A stretch of 64,000 nt of DNA from positions 15,971,351 through 16,035,350 of the forward strand of contig NC_065544.1 in the NCBI RefSeq assembly GCF_932294415.1, read 5' to 3'. Made by a program: the position numbers and the translations under genes. How positions within the stretch are numbered: position 1 is the stretch's first letter; each line of letters opens with the position of its first letter. Positions 1-10,117 of this stretch are shown here, piece after piece. The DNA comes from Quercus robur (taxonomy: Eukaryota > Streptophyta > Magnoliopsida > Fagales > Fagaceae). The notes under the pieces were generated by a model. It searched no databases. It worked only from the letters and a program-made list of their open reading frames with translations, and was not told the origin of the DNA.

Positions 1-69
1 ATTTGATTTAAACACTTATAAACTCTATGCTTGTGATGTTGGAAATTGGATTTGTGGTGGTATGTTATA

Positions 70-261
70 TTGGAGCAAGCGGGTGGCTTGCATGGTGTTA
101 TAAGGTGGTTTAAACTAATATTGGGAGTGTTTTTCATTTCTTGCAAATGTGAATGACTTTGTTTGATTAGATGTGATTGGTTTTGTGGTAGGTTGTTGTG
201 TTGGAGCAAGCGGGTGGTTTGCATGGTGTTATAAGGTGCTTTAAATTCATATTGGGAGTGT
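70..261 (+). repeat. Imperfect direct repeat, period 131 bp
   Basis: A block of about 60 bp beginning TTGGAGCAAGCGGGTGG occurs at 70-130 and again at 201-261 with a few substitutions. It lies inside the CACTA element. No function is evident. Confidence 0.85.
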
Positions 262-521
262 ATATTTGTGTGTACAATGTATATTTGTTTAAGTATTAAT
301 ATAGACTTGTGCATTCATGAATGGGATAGAACTTTATCTAAGTAGCTTATAGACTTAGATGTTAGAATACATTATGCATGAGTTGTCCTTATTTATGCGT
401 ATATTATTATAATCCAATGTTTACTATATTATGTTGTAAACTGATTAGATTAATACTTAGATGAAGTAAATGTATACTGTTTTATTCATGATCTAATAAA
501 TATTTTGAATGTTGTTTATTA

Positions 522-1290
522 GAAAAAATCAAGAAAGAACTCTAAAAATATAAAGAAAACTTCAGGCAAACATAGATGCAGGACAAAAGCACTTGCTATT
601 AGGGTTAATGAGGAGGTGCGTGTTTTTCCATTTTCTTAAACCTTAGTATACTACATGTTGTGATTATTTAAGTATATCTATCTAACACTTGAATGTTAAT
701 TAATCAAACAAATAATAATGACGGTCAAGTTCCTGAATTGGCAAAAATCTTCAAAGATGTTCATTTCAATCCAAATACAAATATGTGGATACACCATGAG
801 GATGAAGCAACATATGTATGTGTATCATTCCATCCCCATCATGTTTGTAAAGCTATAACCTATGTAGTATTAATGTTGTGATTGTTTGTTTCTCTTTCAA
901 ATGATAGGAAAATATTCTCAAAGTGCAAGAGAATCATTGTCAAGATCCTAATGCAATTCCCTTACACAAGAGGAGATCTCAAACCTGAATTTTAAGAAGA
1001 AATCTGGTATTGTAAAAGGACTTGGCATGAGACCTTCCTCTTCTCTAGTAACCACTGCCTCATCTAATTCCTTGGTGGAGTATATCCAACGGCTATAAAA
1101 TGAGATAATTGAGCTCAAAGAGGCAAGAGCTAGGGACCAAGAGGAGTGAGCTAAGGACCAAGAGGAGCGAGTTAGGGACCAAGAGGCATGAGCTAAGCAA
1201 GAAGAGGTTCAAAAGAATATTCTTAACTTTTTGAGGAGCAAGGATTATGATGATGCTCTTACCTATGGGGGTGGTTCAACTTCAAGTTAA
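522..1290 (+). pseudogene. Decayed CACTA transposase_24 (Ptta/En/Spm) C-terminal region
   Basis: Three exon-like blocks can be read: about 523-615, 693-815 and 908-1290, with GT donors near 616 and 816 and an AG acceptor at 906-907. The second block encodes PELAKIFKDVHFNP followed by a WIHHEDEATY segment, and the third resumes with ENILKVQENHCQDPNAIP. This order matches the plant transposase_24 family that accompanies CACTA elements. The tail carries GLGMRPSSS and a charged coiled-coil stretch with repeated DQEE units before a GGGSTSS end. A frameshift near 987 and in-frame stops around 1098, 1149 and 1191 show it is dead. The family call rests on motif order; a profile search would confirm it. 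Confidence 0.7.
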
Positions 1291-1779
1291 AACACTTTTT
1301 GGTTAGTACTTTATTTTAGCAATTGACCCACATTACATGGTGTGACTACTTTTAATGCATTGTTAGAAATGTTTCTTATAATATAGTTAATGTTTTTACT
1401 TTATGATTTTAATGTAGTATTGTTTTTATATTTGTGTAGATTTCTTATTGGTGGCTTTTAGGAGATTTACTTTTGGCATTACTTGAAGACATATGAGGAC
1501 ATCTTCCGTTAGTCCGTTAGTTCTAATTATATTATGCTACACTTTTTGTATTGTTATAAAACATCTTGAGTTATTGTATATGTTGCTAACAATTATTGTA
1601 TGGAAGGAGTTTGAATTGGATACTTGTTTTTATTTTTTACTTGTGGAATGTATGGATCTTTTTTTTATAAATGTGTTGTTGAAATAAATGTATTATTCAA
1701 ATGTGAGGTTTTAATAATGTAATAACAGGTTACAAGTTAATATCAAAGCCATGAAAAAAATAAAAATAGAAAATAAGTT

Positions 1780-2240
1780 TTAGTGACAAATTTTTTCGTC
1801 ACAAATATAGCAACAAAAAATTGTTTTAGTGACAAAATATTTCGTCGCTAAATGTAACAAAATTTTGTAAGAAATCGTTTTAGTGATGAAAATTTCCGTC
1901 GCTATATGTGCTTGGATTTTCTTAAAAATAGTTTTAGTGATGAACCTTTTCGTCACTATATGTACTCGAAAATAGTTTTAGTGATGAAATTATTCGTCAC
2001 TAAATGTTATTTTTAGCGAGGAAAACATTTAATGACGAAACGTTTTCGCTACTAAAAGTTTTTTTTTTTTAACAATCAAATTGGACTTTTAGTGACAAAA
2101 TTTTTTGTCACCAAGATTTTTAGTGATGGGGTTTCAGCGATGAAATGAGTTTCGTCGCTAAAAGTCCGATTTCGTTACTAAAGGTCCTTAGTGACGAAAA
2201 ACTGGACTTTTAGTGACGAATTTTTTCGTCACTGAAAATA
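1780..2240. repeat. CACTA subterminal repeat array
   Basis: Many copies of TTTTAGTGACGAAA and its complement TTTCGTCACTAAA alternate every 20-60 bp and form potential hairpins. Such arrays are the known binding sites of CACTA transposases at element ends. Confidence 0.85.
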
Positions 2241-2255
2241 CATTTTGTTGTAGTG
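2241..2255 (-). repeat. CACTA 3' terminal inverted repeat
   Basis: The minus strand reads CACTACAACAAAATG, and the bases after it (ACA) would be one copy of a 3-bp target duplication. Confidence 0.85.
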
Positions 2256-2766
2256 ACAAATCATAGGTGATTAGTTATTATTGGTTATAATTTGAATCTA
2301 TAACTAAAATTACTTTTTTGCCTTACCAATAACAATCAATAATAACTTGTCAACTAAAATTTGTTGTGAAAAAGTTGTGAACACAACATTTCTCCATTTA
2401 GGAAAGCATGAGCTTTAATTTACCATGTGAGGAATTCTTTAATATTTTCTTAACTTAGGCTTCCATCTCAACAAAGTTCACATTTATATCAAAATGATAG
2501 TTCATTGAATTAGCAAATCGAGTAAATACATATATTAATTATCAATAGCTATGCATTAATTTTTTATATTAAAAGGATTTATATGATTATTGTTATAAAT
2601 TTTATATAATAAACTATTTGGCCAAAATACAAAATCCACCCTCTAAGTTTCACCATTTGTCATTTTAGTCCTATAAGTTTGAGTTTTGTCATTTAAGTTC
2701 TCTAAGTTTCATTCCTTTCTAATTAAGTCCTCCGTTAATGTACTGTTAGTTTTTGCCGTTAACTTA

Positions 2767-4110
2767 TGTTGAGGTCAAAAAAATCAAAAAATTGCACCTA
2801 GGCCCAAATCAACGCAAAGGAGCAAAATCTAGGAAAGAAAAAAAAAAAAAAAAACATTTGGACTTTCAATAAAGAAAAAAAAGGAGGAAAGGGCCAAACC
2901 CATTAAGGGTCCATAAGGAAGGACCCAAATCCATGAATGGGCAAGTTTTGGACCTCATAAAACAAAGGAAAGAAAAAGCCTAGCCTAGTCCTCAAAGGTC
3001 AAAAAAATCGTTGGGGAGCCTAGGGGAGAACTGGCCAGGATACCTGGGGATTCCTAGGAGCCTGGGATCCTCGGGACAAGCAACAAAGCCAAGTTGGGAT
3101 TAAGATAGTTCAAGGGGGCATGCCAAGAAACACAAGGAACTAGAATAGATAAGTCCCTATCAGCCACCTAGTGATGCGGAAAGGGTGTCAGAAGGCTTAA
3201 GAACCAACAACCCATAAGTAAAGGGCCTGGTACCTCGGGGAACCCAGGAAGAAGAACCATAAGGGAATGTGGTTGGGGATCTTTCAACCTGGCAGGAAGG
3301 AATCAGCTCACTTGGGAAAAATGACAAAGGGAAAAGGAGCCAAAAGGTTGGTCTAAAAAGGTAGAATCTAGAAGCCTTGGAAGAAGAAAGACCAAAGGCC
3401 AACCTTCTAGGACACCCCATAACGGGAAGGTCAGCAGGGGTCTTTTGAAGAGGAAATCTCAAAAGAAGGAAATAATGAAGAATGAGGAAGGGAACAGCCA
3501 CCAATGTTGTTGACACAACATTGATTCTGATTCCCAGAAGAGCAAATAGAGGGAATCAATGGTACCTCAGAAACCCTAAGATGACACTATAAAAGGAGAA
3601 GCAGCCAACAGTGAAAGACATTCAGCAACAGTGAATTAGAGAAAAAATCCTTGAGAAAACTTTGTCAGAATTCAAAAAGAGAGAAAAAAGGAGGGAAATA
3701 CCATTTGGTATCCTCAAACAGCCACTAGAGAACACACTTGGATTCAAAGGGATTCAAACTTTGCAAGTCTTAGAGATCTGAAGAGCCATTTAAGTCTGTG
3801 ATCTTTGAACCTATTTGGACCTTGTAACACGTTCTAGTGAGCATAGTGTATTACATAATCAAGAAAATAATAAAGTATTTTACATTATTTTAAGGATCCC
3901 TAATGCTTTATTTTATGTTCCTTCTTTATCATTTTGTTCCTTTGCTATTCCCTGCTGTTCAATGTATATATTTCCTGTATGTTAGCATGTATGTGTTGTA
4001 GGATTCGTGTTTTGTGCACCACCTGGTTCGAAATTAGCCCAATTTAGCTGCGGTGAACTGAACCCAGTCCATTAAAACAATAAGTATTGGGCCCAGGATC
4101 CTTGTTTCTA
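2767..4110 (+). mobile_element. Probable solo LTR nested in the MULE
   Basis: The insertion begins TGTTGAGGTC and splits the MULE arm exactly after TTAACTTA. The bases CTTA/ACTTA occur on both sides (ending 2766 and near 4110-4114), consistent with a short target duplication. It contains a TATA-like CTATAAAAGGAG near 3587 and later polyadenylation-like AATAAA. No coding region is supported. The right end lacks a clean CA, so that boundary is uncertain by a few bases. Confidence 0.6.
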
Positions 4111-4687
4111 CTTAGGTCTGTGTGCTAAAAAAAAAACCACACAGGCGTCGTTTTGGACCTTAGTTAATATATATATTTTTTATTTATTTCTTAATTTTAG
4201 GAAAAAAACGTTAATTAAAAAAAGAAAAAAACATAAATACAATTAGAGGAACGACATCTTCCCACCCACATGAATAACAAAGATGAAACCCCACCCCACC
4301 CGATACTAATCTAAGAAACTGTGAAAGTGGGGGAAAGAAAGAGATATATATATATCAACTACCTTGGTTTCAATTTGTTCCTGCAGTAACAGGCCGATTT
4401 TGATATATATGTTAACAATGCCGTTAGAATTTTTTTTTTTCTTTAGTCCAGAATGACATTATAAAGTTGAAGGACCTCAGTCTCATGGACTACCAATAAA
4501 TCGAGAAATTCAGGCATATAAAGGCTTCAGGAAAAATAAAGAATCATACAAAGATGTAGAAAGAGTCAGATTGAAAAAGAAATATCACCCGCCAGTGGAA
4601 CAAGGGCCAAGAGCAAGAAGATCTTCCAAAGTCGTTGCCAATATAGATGGCAGAAGTGAAGCAGACAATTTTTATTTGGTTTTATGA

Positions 4688-4870
4688 GTTTCTTGGAGCT
4701 GTATGGTTGATGGGTATTGCGAAGGGGAAAGGATAGGTGATGCTGGAAATTTGTTTGATATAATGCCATAGAGGAATGTAGTTACTTGGACGGCAATGGT
4801 TTATGGGCATATGAGGTTGGAGAGTTTCAAATATGGGATTGAATTGAATTGTTATTCAAGTGTGGGTGGG
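4688..4870 (+). pseudogene. Captured PPR-gene fragment
   Basis: From 4688 the frame reads VSWSCMVDGYC, then AGNLFDIMP, a TAG stop at 4769-4771, and RNVVTWTAMVYGH. This is the signature of plant PLS-type pentatricopeptide repeats, which bind organellar RNA. Only about one and a half repeats are recognisable. Upstream (4560-4687) no clear continuation was found. It lies inside MULE arms, has an in-frame stop, and is a captured, non-functional fragment. Confidence 0.7.
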
Positions 4871-5199
4871 ATGACGTGGTTCCTCTAATTAGATTTCTGT
4901 TTTTTTTTTTAATAAATGTTTTTTCTAAAATTAAGAAAAAAAATATTAATTAAGGTCCAAAATGACATTGTTTTGGTAAGTTAACGGCATAAACTAATAG
5001 CACATTAACGGAAGACTTAATATTGGAAAGGATTAAAACTTAGAAAACTTCAATGAAAAAACCCAAACTTTTAAGATTGAAATGAAAAATGATGAAATTT
5101 AGAAGGTGAGTTTTACATTTTAGCTAACTATTTTTGTTTATAAAAATAATAATTGACTTAGAAATGATAGTTTTCCTCATGTGTATAAATGTTTGTGGT

Positions 5200-5337
5200 C
5201 ACTCCATAGATATAAATGTTTGTGGGATGTGGGGGCAAGAGCTGGGGTTCAAGTTTTCAAAAAGGAGTTCCACACACATATACATTTAAATTAGGCTATA
5301 GTATAATTTCTATCTGGTATAGTAAAAAAAAATTGCT
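5200..5337 (+). mobile_element. SINE-like retroposon (family 3)
   Basis: A segment with GGGGTTCAAGTTTTC (B-box-like), AGGAGTTCCACACACATATAC and TAGGCTATAGTATAATTTCTA ends in an A-rich tail. The same order of motifs appears on the minus strand at about 59590-59735, within a hAT element. Boundaries and target duplication are not clear. Confidence 0.45.
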
Positions 5338-5523
5338 TTGACAAAAAATTTGACACAAAAGCCATCAAAATTAATTATTTGTGAATTCACTAAAATGAAT
5401 CTTGACCATTTAGTTTTCTTAATTTTTTTAAAGTGAAGTAAGATATACACACACACACGTATATATTTACGAAATGAAATTTTTTTTTTTATTCTATGTA
5501 ATTAAAAACATTATTAATAAGAT

Positions 5524-6576
5524 TGTAAAGAGGGAAAATTTCTGACCTATTACAAGCTGACACATTATACTACCAAATCTACAAAGTACGGCCAATTACA
5601 AAGCGCCACATACTACTACTAGGTTTTGTTATCATTATTCAGAAATCAATAGAAATTTGCCAAGTGTCATTGAAATAGGGCATAAAATGCATGCAAAAAC
5701 CAATCACACATCAGCGTGTGTAAGTAATGACATAAGCAGTCTAGCGCGTGTAAGCAATGACATAGGCAGTCCAATTGGGTACTGACATGTGTCACCTTGA
5801 AAATCAAAGAATTTCGGCCAATCAAAAGATGCCACATGTCTTGGAGAAAAAGTCTTAAAGCTCCTTCAATTAGACTGTGACACATGTCACTAATCTAGCT
5901 TTGCCTTGTGTTGCTCACCCACCCCCAAACTCCTATAAATAGAAGCCTTTCTAAAGCATTTTCAGACACCAGGAGATCTAAAGCACAAGCAGCATTAAAG
6001 AAGATTCAAAAGCACTCAAAAGTATAGAAGCCGTACAGGAATCAAGCCTCAAGAACTTCAAGAACCTCAAAATCGAAGAACATTCGAAGCAGAACCATCC
6101 AAACTATCTACCTAGATCTTAAAGTTTGCTAAAATCAAGCTCAAAAGCCTCTAGAAACCTCAACGAACCACAAATCAACGAAGTTCTACGGATTTAAGCC
6201 TCCAAATTAAGCACTGAAGAACTTCCACCACAAACCTCCAAAGACGAAGAACGCACGAAGAACACACGAAGAACACGAAGAACACACGAAGAACACGAAG
6301 AACAAAGAATTTCTAACAAGCTTATAGCCAGAGATTCATTGTAATTCTGTTTTAAGGGTCTTTAATCCATCCTTCAGCCAAATTGAAGGATATTTGGTGT
6401 TTGAGTCAAAATCACGTTATTACAATTCCAATCAATAAGTCTTTCAAGGAGATCGAATCAGAGGATCACTCTTTTGTAATCAAAGAGAATTGTACGTATT
6501 CATCAATACAAATTCACATTTGTGAAACTATTTTACTTGTTTGATTTATTTGAAACTAGAAATTTAGTCGTTTACA
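5524..6576 (+). mobile_element. Solo LTR (1053 bp)
   Basis: It begins TGTAAA and ends TTTACA, a perfect 6-bp terminal inversion with TG...CA ends. It is flanked by AAGAT (5519-5523) and AAGAA (6577-6581), and the paralog at 48262-49790 lacks it. A TATA box (CCTATAAATAGAAG, about 5931) orients it to the plus strand. U3 carries a doubled motif of about 30 bp containing AATGACATAAGCAGTC (about 5727) and AATGACATAGGCAGTC (about 5756). R/U5 holds a minisatellite (6240-6304). No coding region is supported; superfamily not determined. Confidence 0.8.
6240..6304 (+). repeat. Minisatellite (ACGAAGAAC)n
   Basis: Tandem variants of ACGAAGAACAC occur about six times within the solo LTR, downstream of its TATA box. 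Confidence 0.85.
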
Positions 6577-7218
6577 AAGAAAAATACATTTATTTTGTTA
6601 TATTAATTATTTTAATTAGTGCATTAATTATTTAAGTATAGTGAAATTATGATGTTATTTTTCTATGATTTATGTGAGAAACAATTGATTTGAAATATTG
6701 TAATTTTGCTCAAATTTAGTTGCTTTTGCAACTATTGAAACAAAGTCCAACAAAAGAAAAAAATAATAATAACAATCTAGAATGTAAAAAAATAACTCAA
6801 TAATATTTGCATTTTTATTTAAGAAAAATAATATTTGCATTCTTTATAGGCGTGAAACATGCCTCTCTCTCTCTCTCTCTCTATCTCTATACATACTTAC
6901 ATATATATATATATATATATATCAATCATTATATCATGTAATTTTCTAATTTATAAATAGATATAGCAAGATTAAATTACTACACCACTCCTATCATCTT
7001 CCTATTTTTTGTCTATAAAACAAAAGACTAAAATTTACAAATTTTTACTAGAAACATAATTGAAATATTGGTGGAAACTAATAACTAATGCTCGGTACAT
7101 ATGCGGAATTAGGAGCTTAGCTAGTAGATACTTAGTAGTACATAATATGAATATATCTTTAACAAAAAAATTTGTTTTCGTCTTTAAACTTTCACAAAAA
7201 TCTAATATATTATAATAA

Positions 7219-7443
7219 TTAGCAGCAAGATTTTCAAGAAACACTCCTCTGCGCGCATTGTGGAAGTAACTTCCGATTGGTGGATGGCATCATTAATCAC
7301 AACAAATACAGTCACAGATTCCAAGTGCCGTATCCGGAAAAGAATTACGGAAATATGTTTGCAGATGTCAACAACTTGGAGCAACACAAAGTTGAGTTCC
7401 ACTCAAAGTATGATATTTTATATTTTCAAGAATATTGGTTAAT
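7219..7443 (+). pseudogene. C2H2 zinc-finger coding remnant, copy 1
   Basis: An open frame through 7239-7443 encodes a textbook finger: CAHC at 7249-7261, twelve residues, H, four residues, H (spacing C-X2-C-X12-H-X4-H). A second degenerate finger follows (YGNMF, then LEQHKVEFH) that has lost its cysteines. The frame ends in TAA after WLIIC. A basic tail resembling that of copy 2 (KLIHFKTPRGQRRENR) follows in another frame near 7465-7525. There is no start codon in the expected place, although an AG acceptor precedes the segment. It is read as one exon of an old zinc-finger gene, paralogous to 49506-49780. Family name unknown. Confidence 0.55.
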
Positions 7444-9445
7444 TATATGTTAATGAATTCTGGAAACTGATTCACTTTAAGACACCAAGAGGGCAAAGAA
7501 GAGAAAACCGGCTCATTAGATATTATGTTTTCGTAAAAAGTTCAGAAAGAAAAAAGAAGATTCTTTCAACTAGTTTCTCTTTGTTACTCTGTTACTGTAA
7601 GTATCACTGCTATATAGACTATATATGCATTGAAAATCTTTATTTGGTAATTGTTTCTCCATGGTACAATATGTTTTCTTTGCTCACTTTGTGAGTACTG
7701 GCCTTTGGTTGATGCCTTAGAAAGTTCAAAGGTATAAATTGTTCTATTTTAATCTCCAGGGGTTAATTTGCGTTTCCCTTTAAGTCTCTAGGGTCAACAT
7801 GCAATTTTTTTTGTTCTTAATATGTATCGAATATGATGCTTTATATAAGTCACTTGTTATTTCAGAATAGGAATCTCATTTTTTGTATCAATGATCTGTG
7901 TAGTGCTATATTTGAACTGATATTCATCTACTAATCTTTATAGAAAGTTGCTCTTCTTACATAAAACTATGGTAACAGCTAATAGTACATTGAAGTTGGA
8001 GAAGGGGTTGGGGAATTTTAAAATCTTTGTATTTTCTAAATATCTCCTTTGCCAAACCTGACTTCTGATCCCAAACCTGAAAAAAAATTTAGGTAGCTTT
8101 TAAGTTCTTTTACTATTAGAAAGCAGTTAGTGAGTGTTGAATATGGAAGGAACTAGAGATAGTTTAGTTATGCTACAAATTGCTGATTGATGTCTATATT
8201 CTTACCAATGGCTGTGTCCAGAAATTTCTAGCCAAGTTGCATAGGTTTGCACTGTGATTAATTTTGTCTTCAATGTCATCTGAACCAATTTAGTCTAAGG
8301 ATATTCATATTCATGTCAAAAGGCAATGTGCACTTTGTGTTTTGGTTTTCAACCATATACTTACGGAATCAGTATTGGACTGGCCTTGTTTTGGAATGTT
8401 TCCTAAACATGATTGGTTTACTTTTATGGTTTCATGATCTTACAGTGAAGTGCCTAAATAATGGCCCTGGCATAATAACAAGGTGGTCTTAAATACTACT
8501 TTCTTTTGACATTTCACAATTTTTTTTTTTTTTTTTTTTTTTTTGTAAAAAAATGCTTTACATTGAAGAGGATTTAGCACAGTAAATTTCATGAAGTCTT
8601 TAGAATTGCATGAAATGCGCCAGTGGTTGAAATGTTGTGGATAGTGTGTTTGGGAATTTTTCTTTCTTTTCTTTTTTTATTTTATTTTTTTTAATTTTTT
8701 ATTTTTTAGTTTGCAAATGAAGAAGTAGTATGTGATGTGCATTTTCCTTTTCTGCAGGGATGAACAAGGCAAGGAACAGGATTTTTCAGACTTGTAGGAT
8801 ATAAAAATAAAAATCAAAGAAAGTTATTTTCATCAAGTTCCAGACTTCTAGGATTTTAAAGATCTTTTTCAATTCCTTATGCCCAAGTTAGAAAAATTTG
8901 AGTTGGAAGAATTTAAGTCATCTCTTGGAGATCATGGTTTAAATGTAATCAAGTAATCCATGGGGTGAGATACTAAATCCAAACATTGAAATAATTCATC
9001 AACCTGGGGAGATTGTTAGTTTTGCTTTATGGCTTGCTGAACTGTCACCATTCTACCTTAAACATTGACCAATCCTTAGATTTGTTTTGGACTTCTTCAC
9101 ACTCTCTCATTGGGTTCCTCCACAGCAATGGGCTGTGGAATCTACAACTATAAGGTCAATTAGTCCATAATGAGTTTCAATTAAGAAGTTTCCCGGCGAT
9201 CTGACAACAGTCATTAATTGATGGGCAAGCTTGCTTCAAATAGTTCATGGAGGGTAAGATCTTCATCTGTTAGGAGCAATTCAGATGGTGATATTTTATT
9301 TTGAAGGGATTTTGTTCTTGGTCTTTTCTTACCATAGTTGCTAATGTTGTTGCTACCTTTCTGTAGTTTGGCTTAGAAGAATTGCCGTTGTGCTTTTCTG
9401 CCTAATTGGCCAATTTGTTCGTTCACCCTGTTTTGTTAATAATAA
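7444..9445. other. No supported gene
   Basis: This stretch is AT-rich with a long T-run (8521-8544) and pyrimidine tracts. GT and AG splice-like sites exist (CTGTAAGT near 7600, TCTGCAG near 8758), which hints at an old transcribed region, but no coding frame of meaningful length or recognisable motif was found. Confidence 0.5.
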
Positions 9446-9481
9446 TTGTATACTATTTCTCTCACTAAAGAATTCCAAATT

Positions 9482-9613
9482 AAATTCAATTGCATTTTTT
9501 TATTAACAATAGAGAATTGTGCAGTAGTTACTCATCATGGAAGAATGAAATTCAATTGCATTATTCTATTGACAGTAGAGAATTGTGCAGTAATTACTCG
9601 TCATGGAAGGAGA
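9482..9613 (+). repeat. Tandem duplication, 66-bp unit
   Basis: AAATTCAATTGCAT...AGAGAATTGTGCAGTA occurs at 9482-9547 and again at 9548-9613 with few differences. It lies just downstream of the receptor-kinase gene's stop. Confidence 0.85.
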
Positions 9614-9676
9614 ATGAATCCTTGTATTGAGTTTTAGGAGAAACTAAAGCTTCTTTTGAGGTTTTTAGAGGTTTGT

Positions 9677-9715
<39 letters not shown>

Positions 9716-9761
9716 AGATATAGTCATATAACCTACAAAATATAGATAAAACTCTCTATTG

Positions 9762-10117
9762 TTAATCTTCTCCAACATCCTTTAGAAACTTCAATTTGAT
9801 ATTTTTGAGTGTTGTAACGATATCTCTCATGTTTGACCTCTCTTTTGGTGTCTCTGTTGAACAAGTCATAGCCAATTGCATAATGGACAACATACAATTT
9901 AGCTTAGCATTGAAATTTTCTTCATCCCTCTTTAGCAAATTAGCATCTATAACTTCAATTATTGAATGTGGTAGTGATTGTTTTATCCAACCTTTTAGGC
10001 TCATTTCTCCAACAAACATATCATTTATGGGATTCTTCCTTGTGAATGTTTCCATCAATAAAATTCCAAAACTATATACGTCGCCACGTGTGGAAATGAT
10101 CCCTTGTGATCTGTACT
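9762..10117 (-). other. Receptor kinase exon 4 (kinase C-lobe)
   Basis: The acceptor is TTCTAG|AGTAC at 10117. It encodes STRGDVYSFGILLMETFTR and ends KLKFLKDVGED before the stop, the usual C-terminus of this subfamily. The intron position after GYMAP matches other LRR-XII kinases. Confidence 0.85.

Larger units (their letters stand above)
1..2255 (+). mobile_element. CACTA (En/Spm) DNA transposon, 3' part
   Basis: The right end reads, on the minus strand, CACTACAACAAAATG, a classic CACTA terminal inverted repeat. Upstream lie a dense subterminal array of short inverted motifs and a decayed transposase_24-like gene in the same orientation. The left terminus lies outside the window, so the 3-bp target duplication cannot be checked. 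The element looks inactive because its gene has several stops. Confidence 0.85.
2620..5125. mobile_element. Pack-MULE (Mutator-like) with nested LTR and PPR fragment
   Basis: Long terminal inverted repeats face each other: 2620-2766 continuing at about 4130-4215 on the left, and about 4910-5125 on the right. Both arms share GCCGTTAACTTA and TTTTGGACCTTA. An 8-bp direct repeat AACTATTT flanks the element (2612-2619 and 5126-5133), and the paralogous copy at about 48460 has a single uninterrupted target. The left arm is split by an LTR-like insertion (2767-4110). The interior carries a decayed pentatricopeptide-repeat coding fragment, so the element fits the Pack-MULE class. No transposase is visible. 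Confidence 0.8.
2395..7500 (+). repeat. Duplicated genomic segment, copy 1 (interrupted)
   Basis: 2395-2619, 5126-5520 and 6580-7500 align in order with one continuous stretch at 48262-49790. The breaks in copy 1 are a Pack-MULE (2620-5125) and a solo LTR (5524-6576), neither of which is in copy 2. Shared landmarks include CTTCCATCTCAACAAAG, CTTGACCATTTA and TTGAAACAAAGTCCAAC, and both copies end in a zinc-finger-like coding remnant. This is an ancient duplication, and copy 2 shows the pre-insertion state. 2256-2394 holds no recognisable gene. Confidence 0.8.

Noticed and set aside
3160..3516. 118-residue minus-strand open frame
   Set aside because: Lies within the probable solo LTR; no motif, and composition is that of the repeat.
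5700..5960. Endogenous pararetrovirus promoter
   Set aside because: Doubled TGACATA motifs and TATAAATAG recall such promoters, but TG...CA ends, a 5-bp duplication and the lack of any viral coding sequence fit a solo LTR.
6240..6304. CRISPR-like array
   Set aside because: Units of 9-11 bp abut without spacers; a minisatellite in a eukaryotic LTR.
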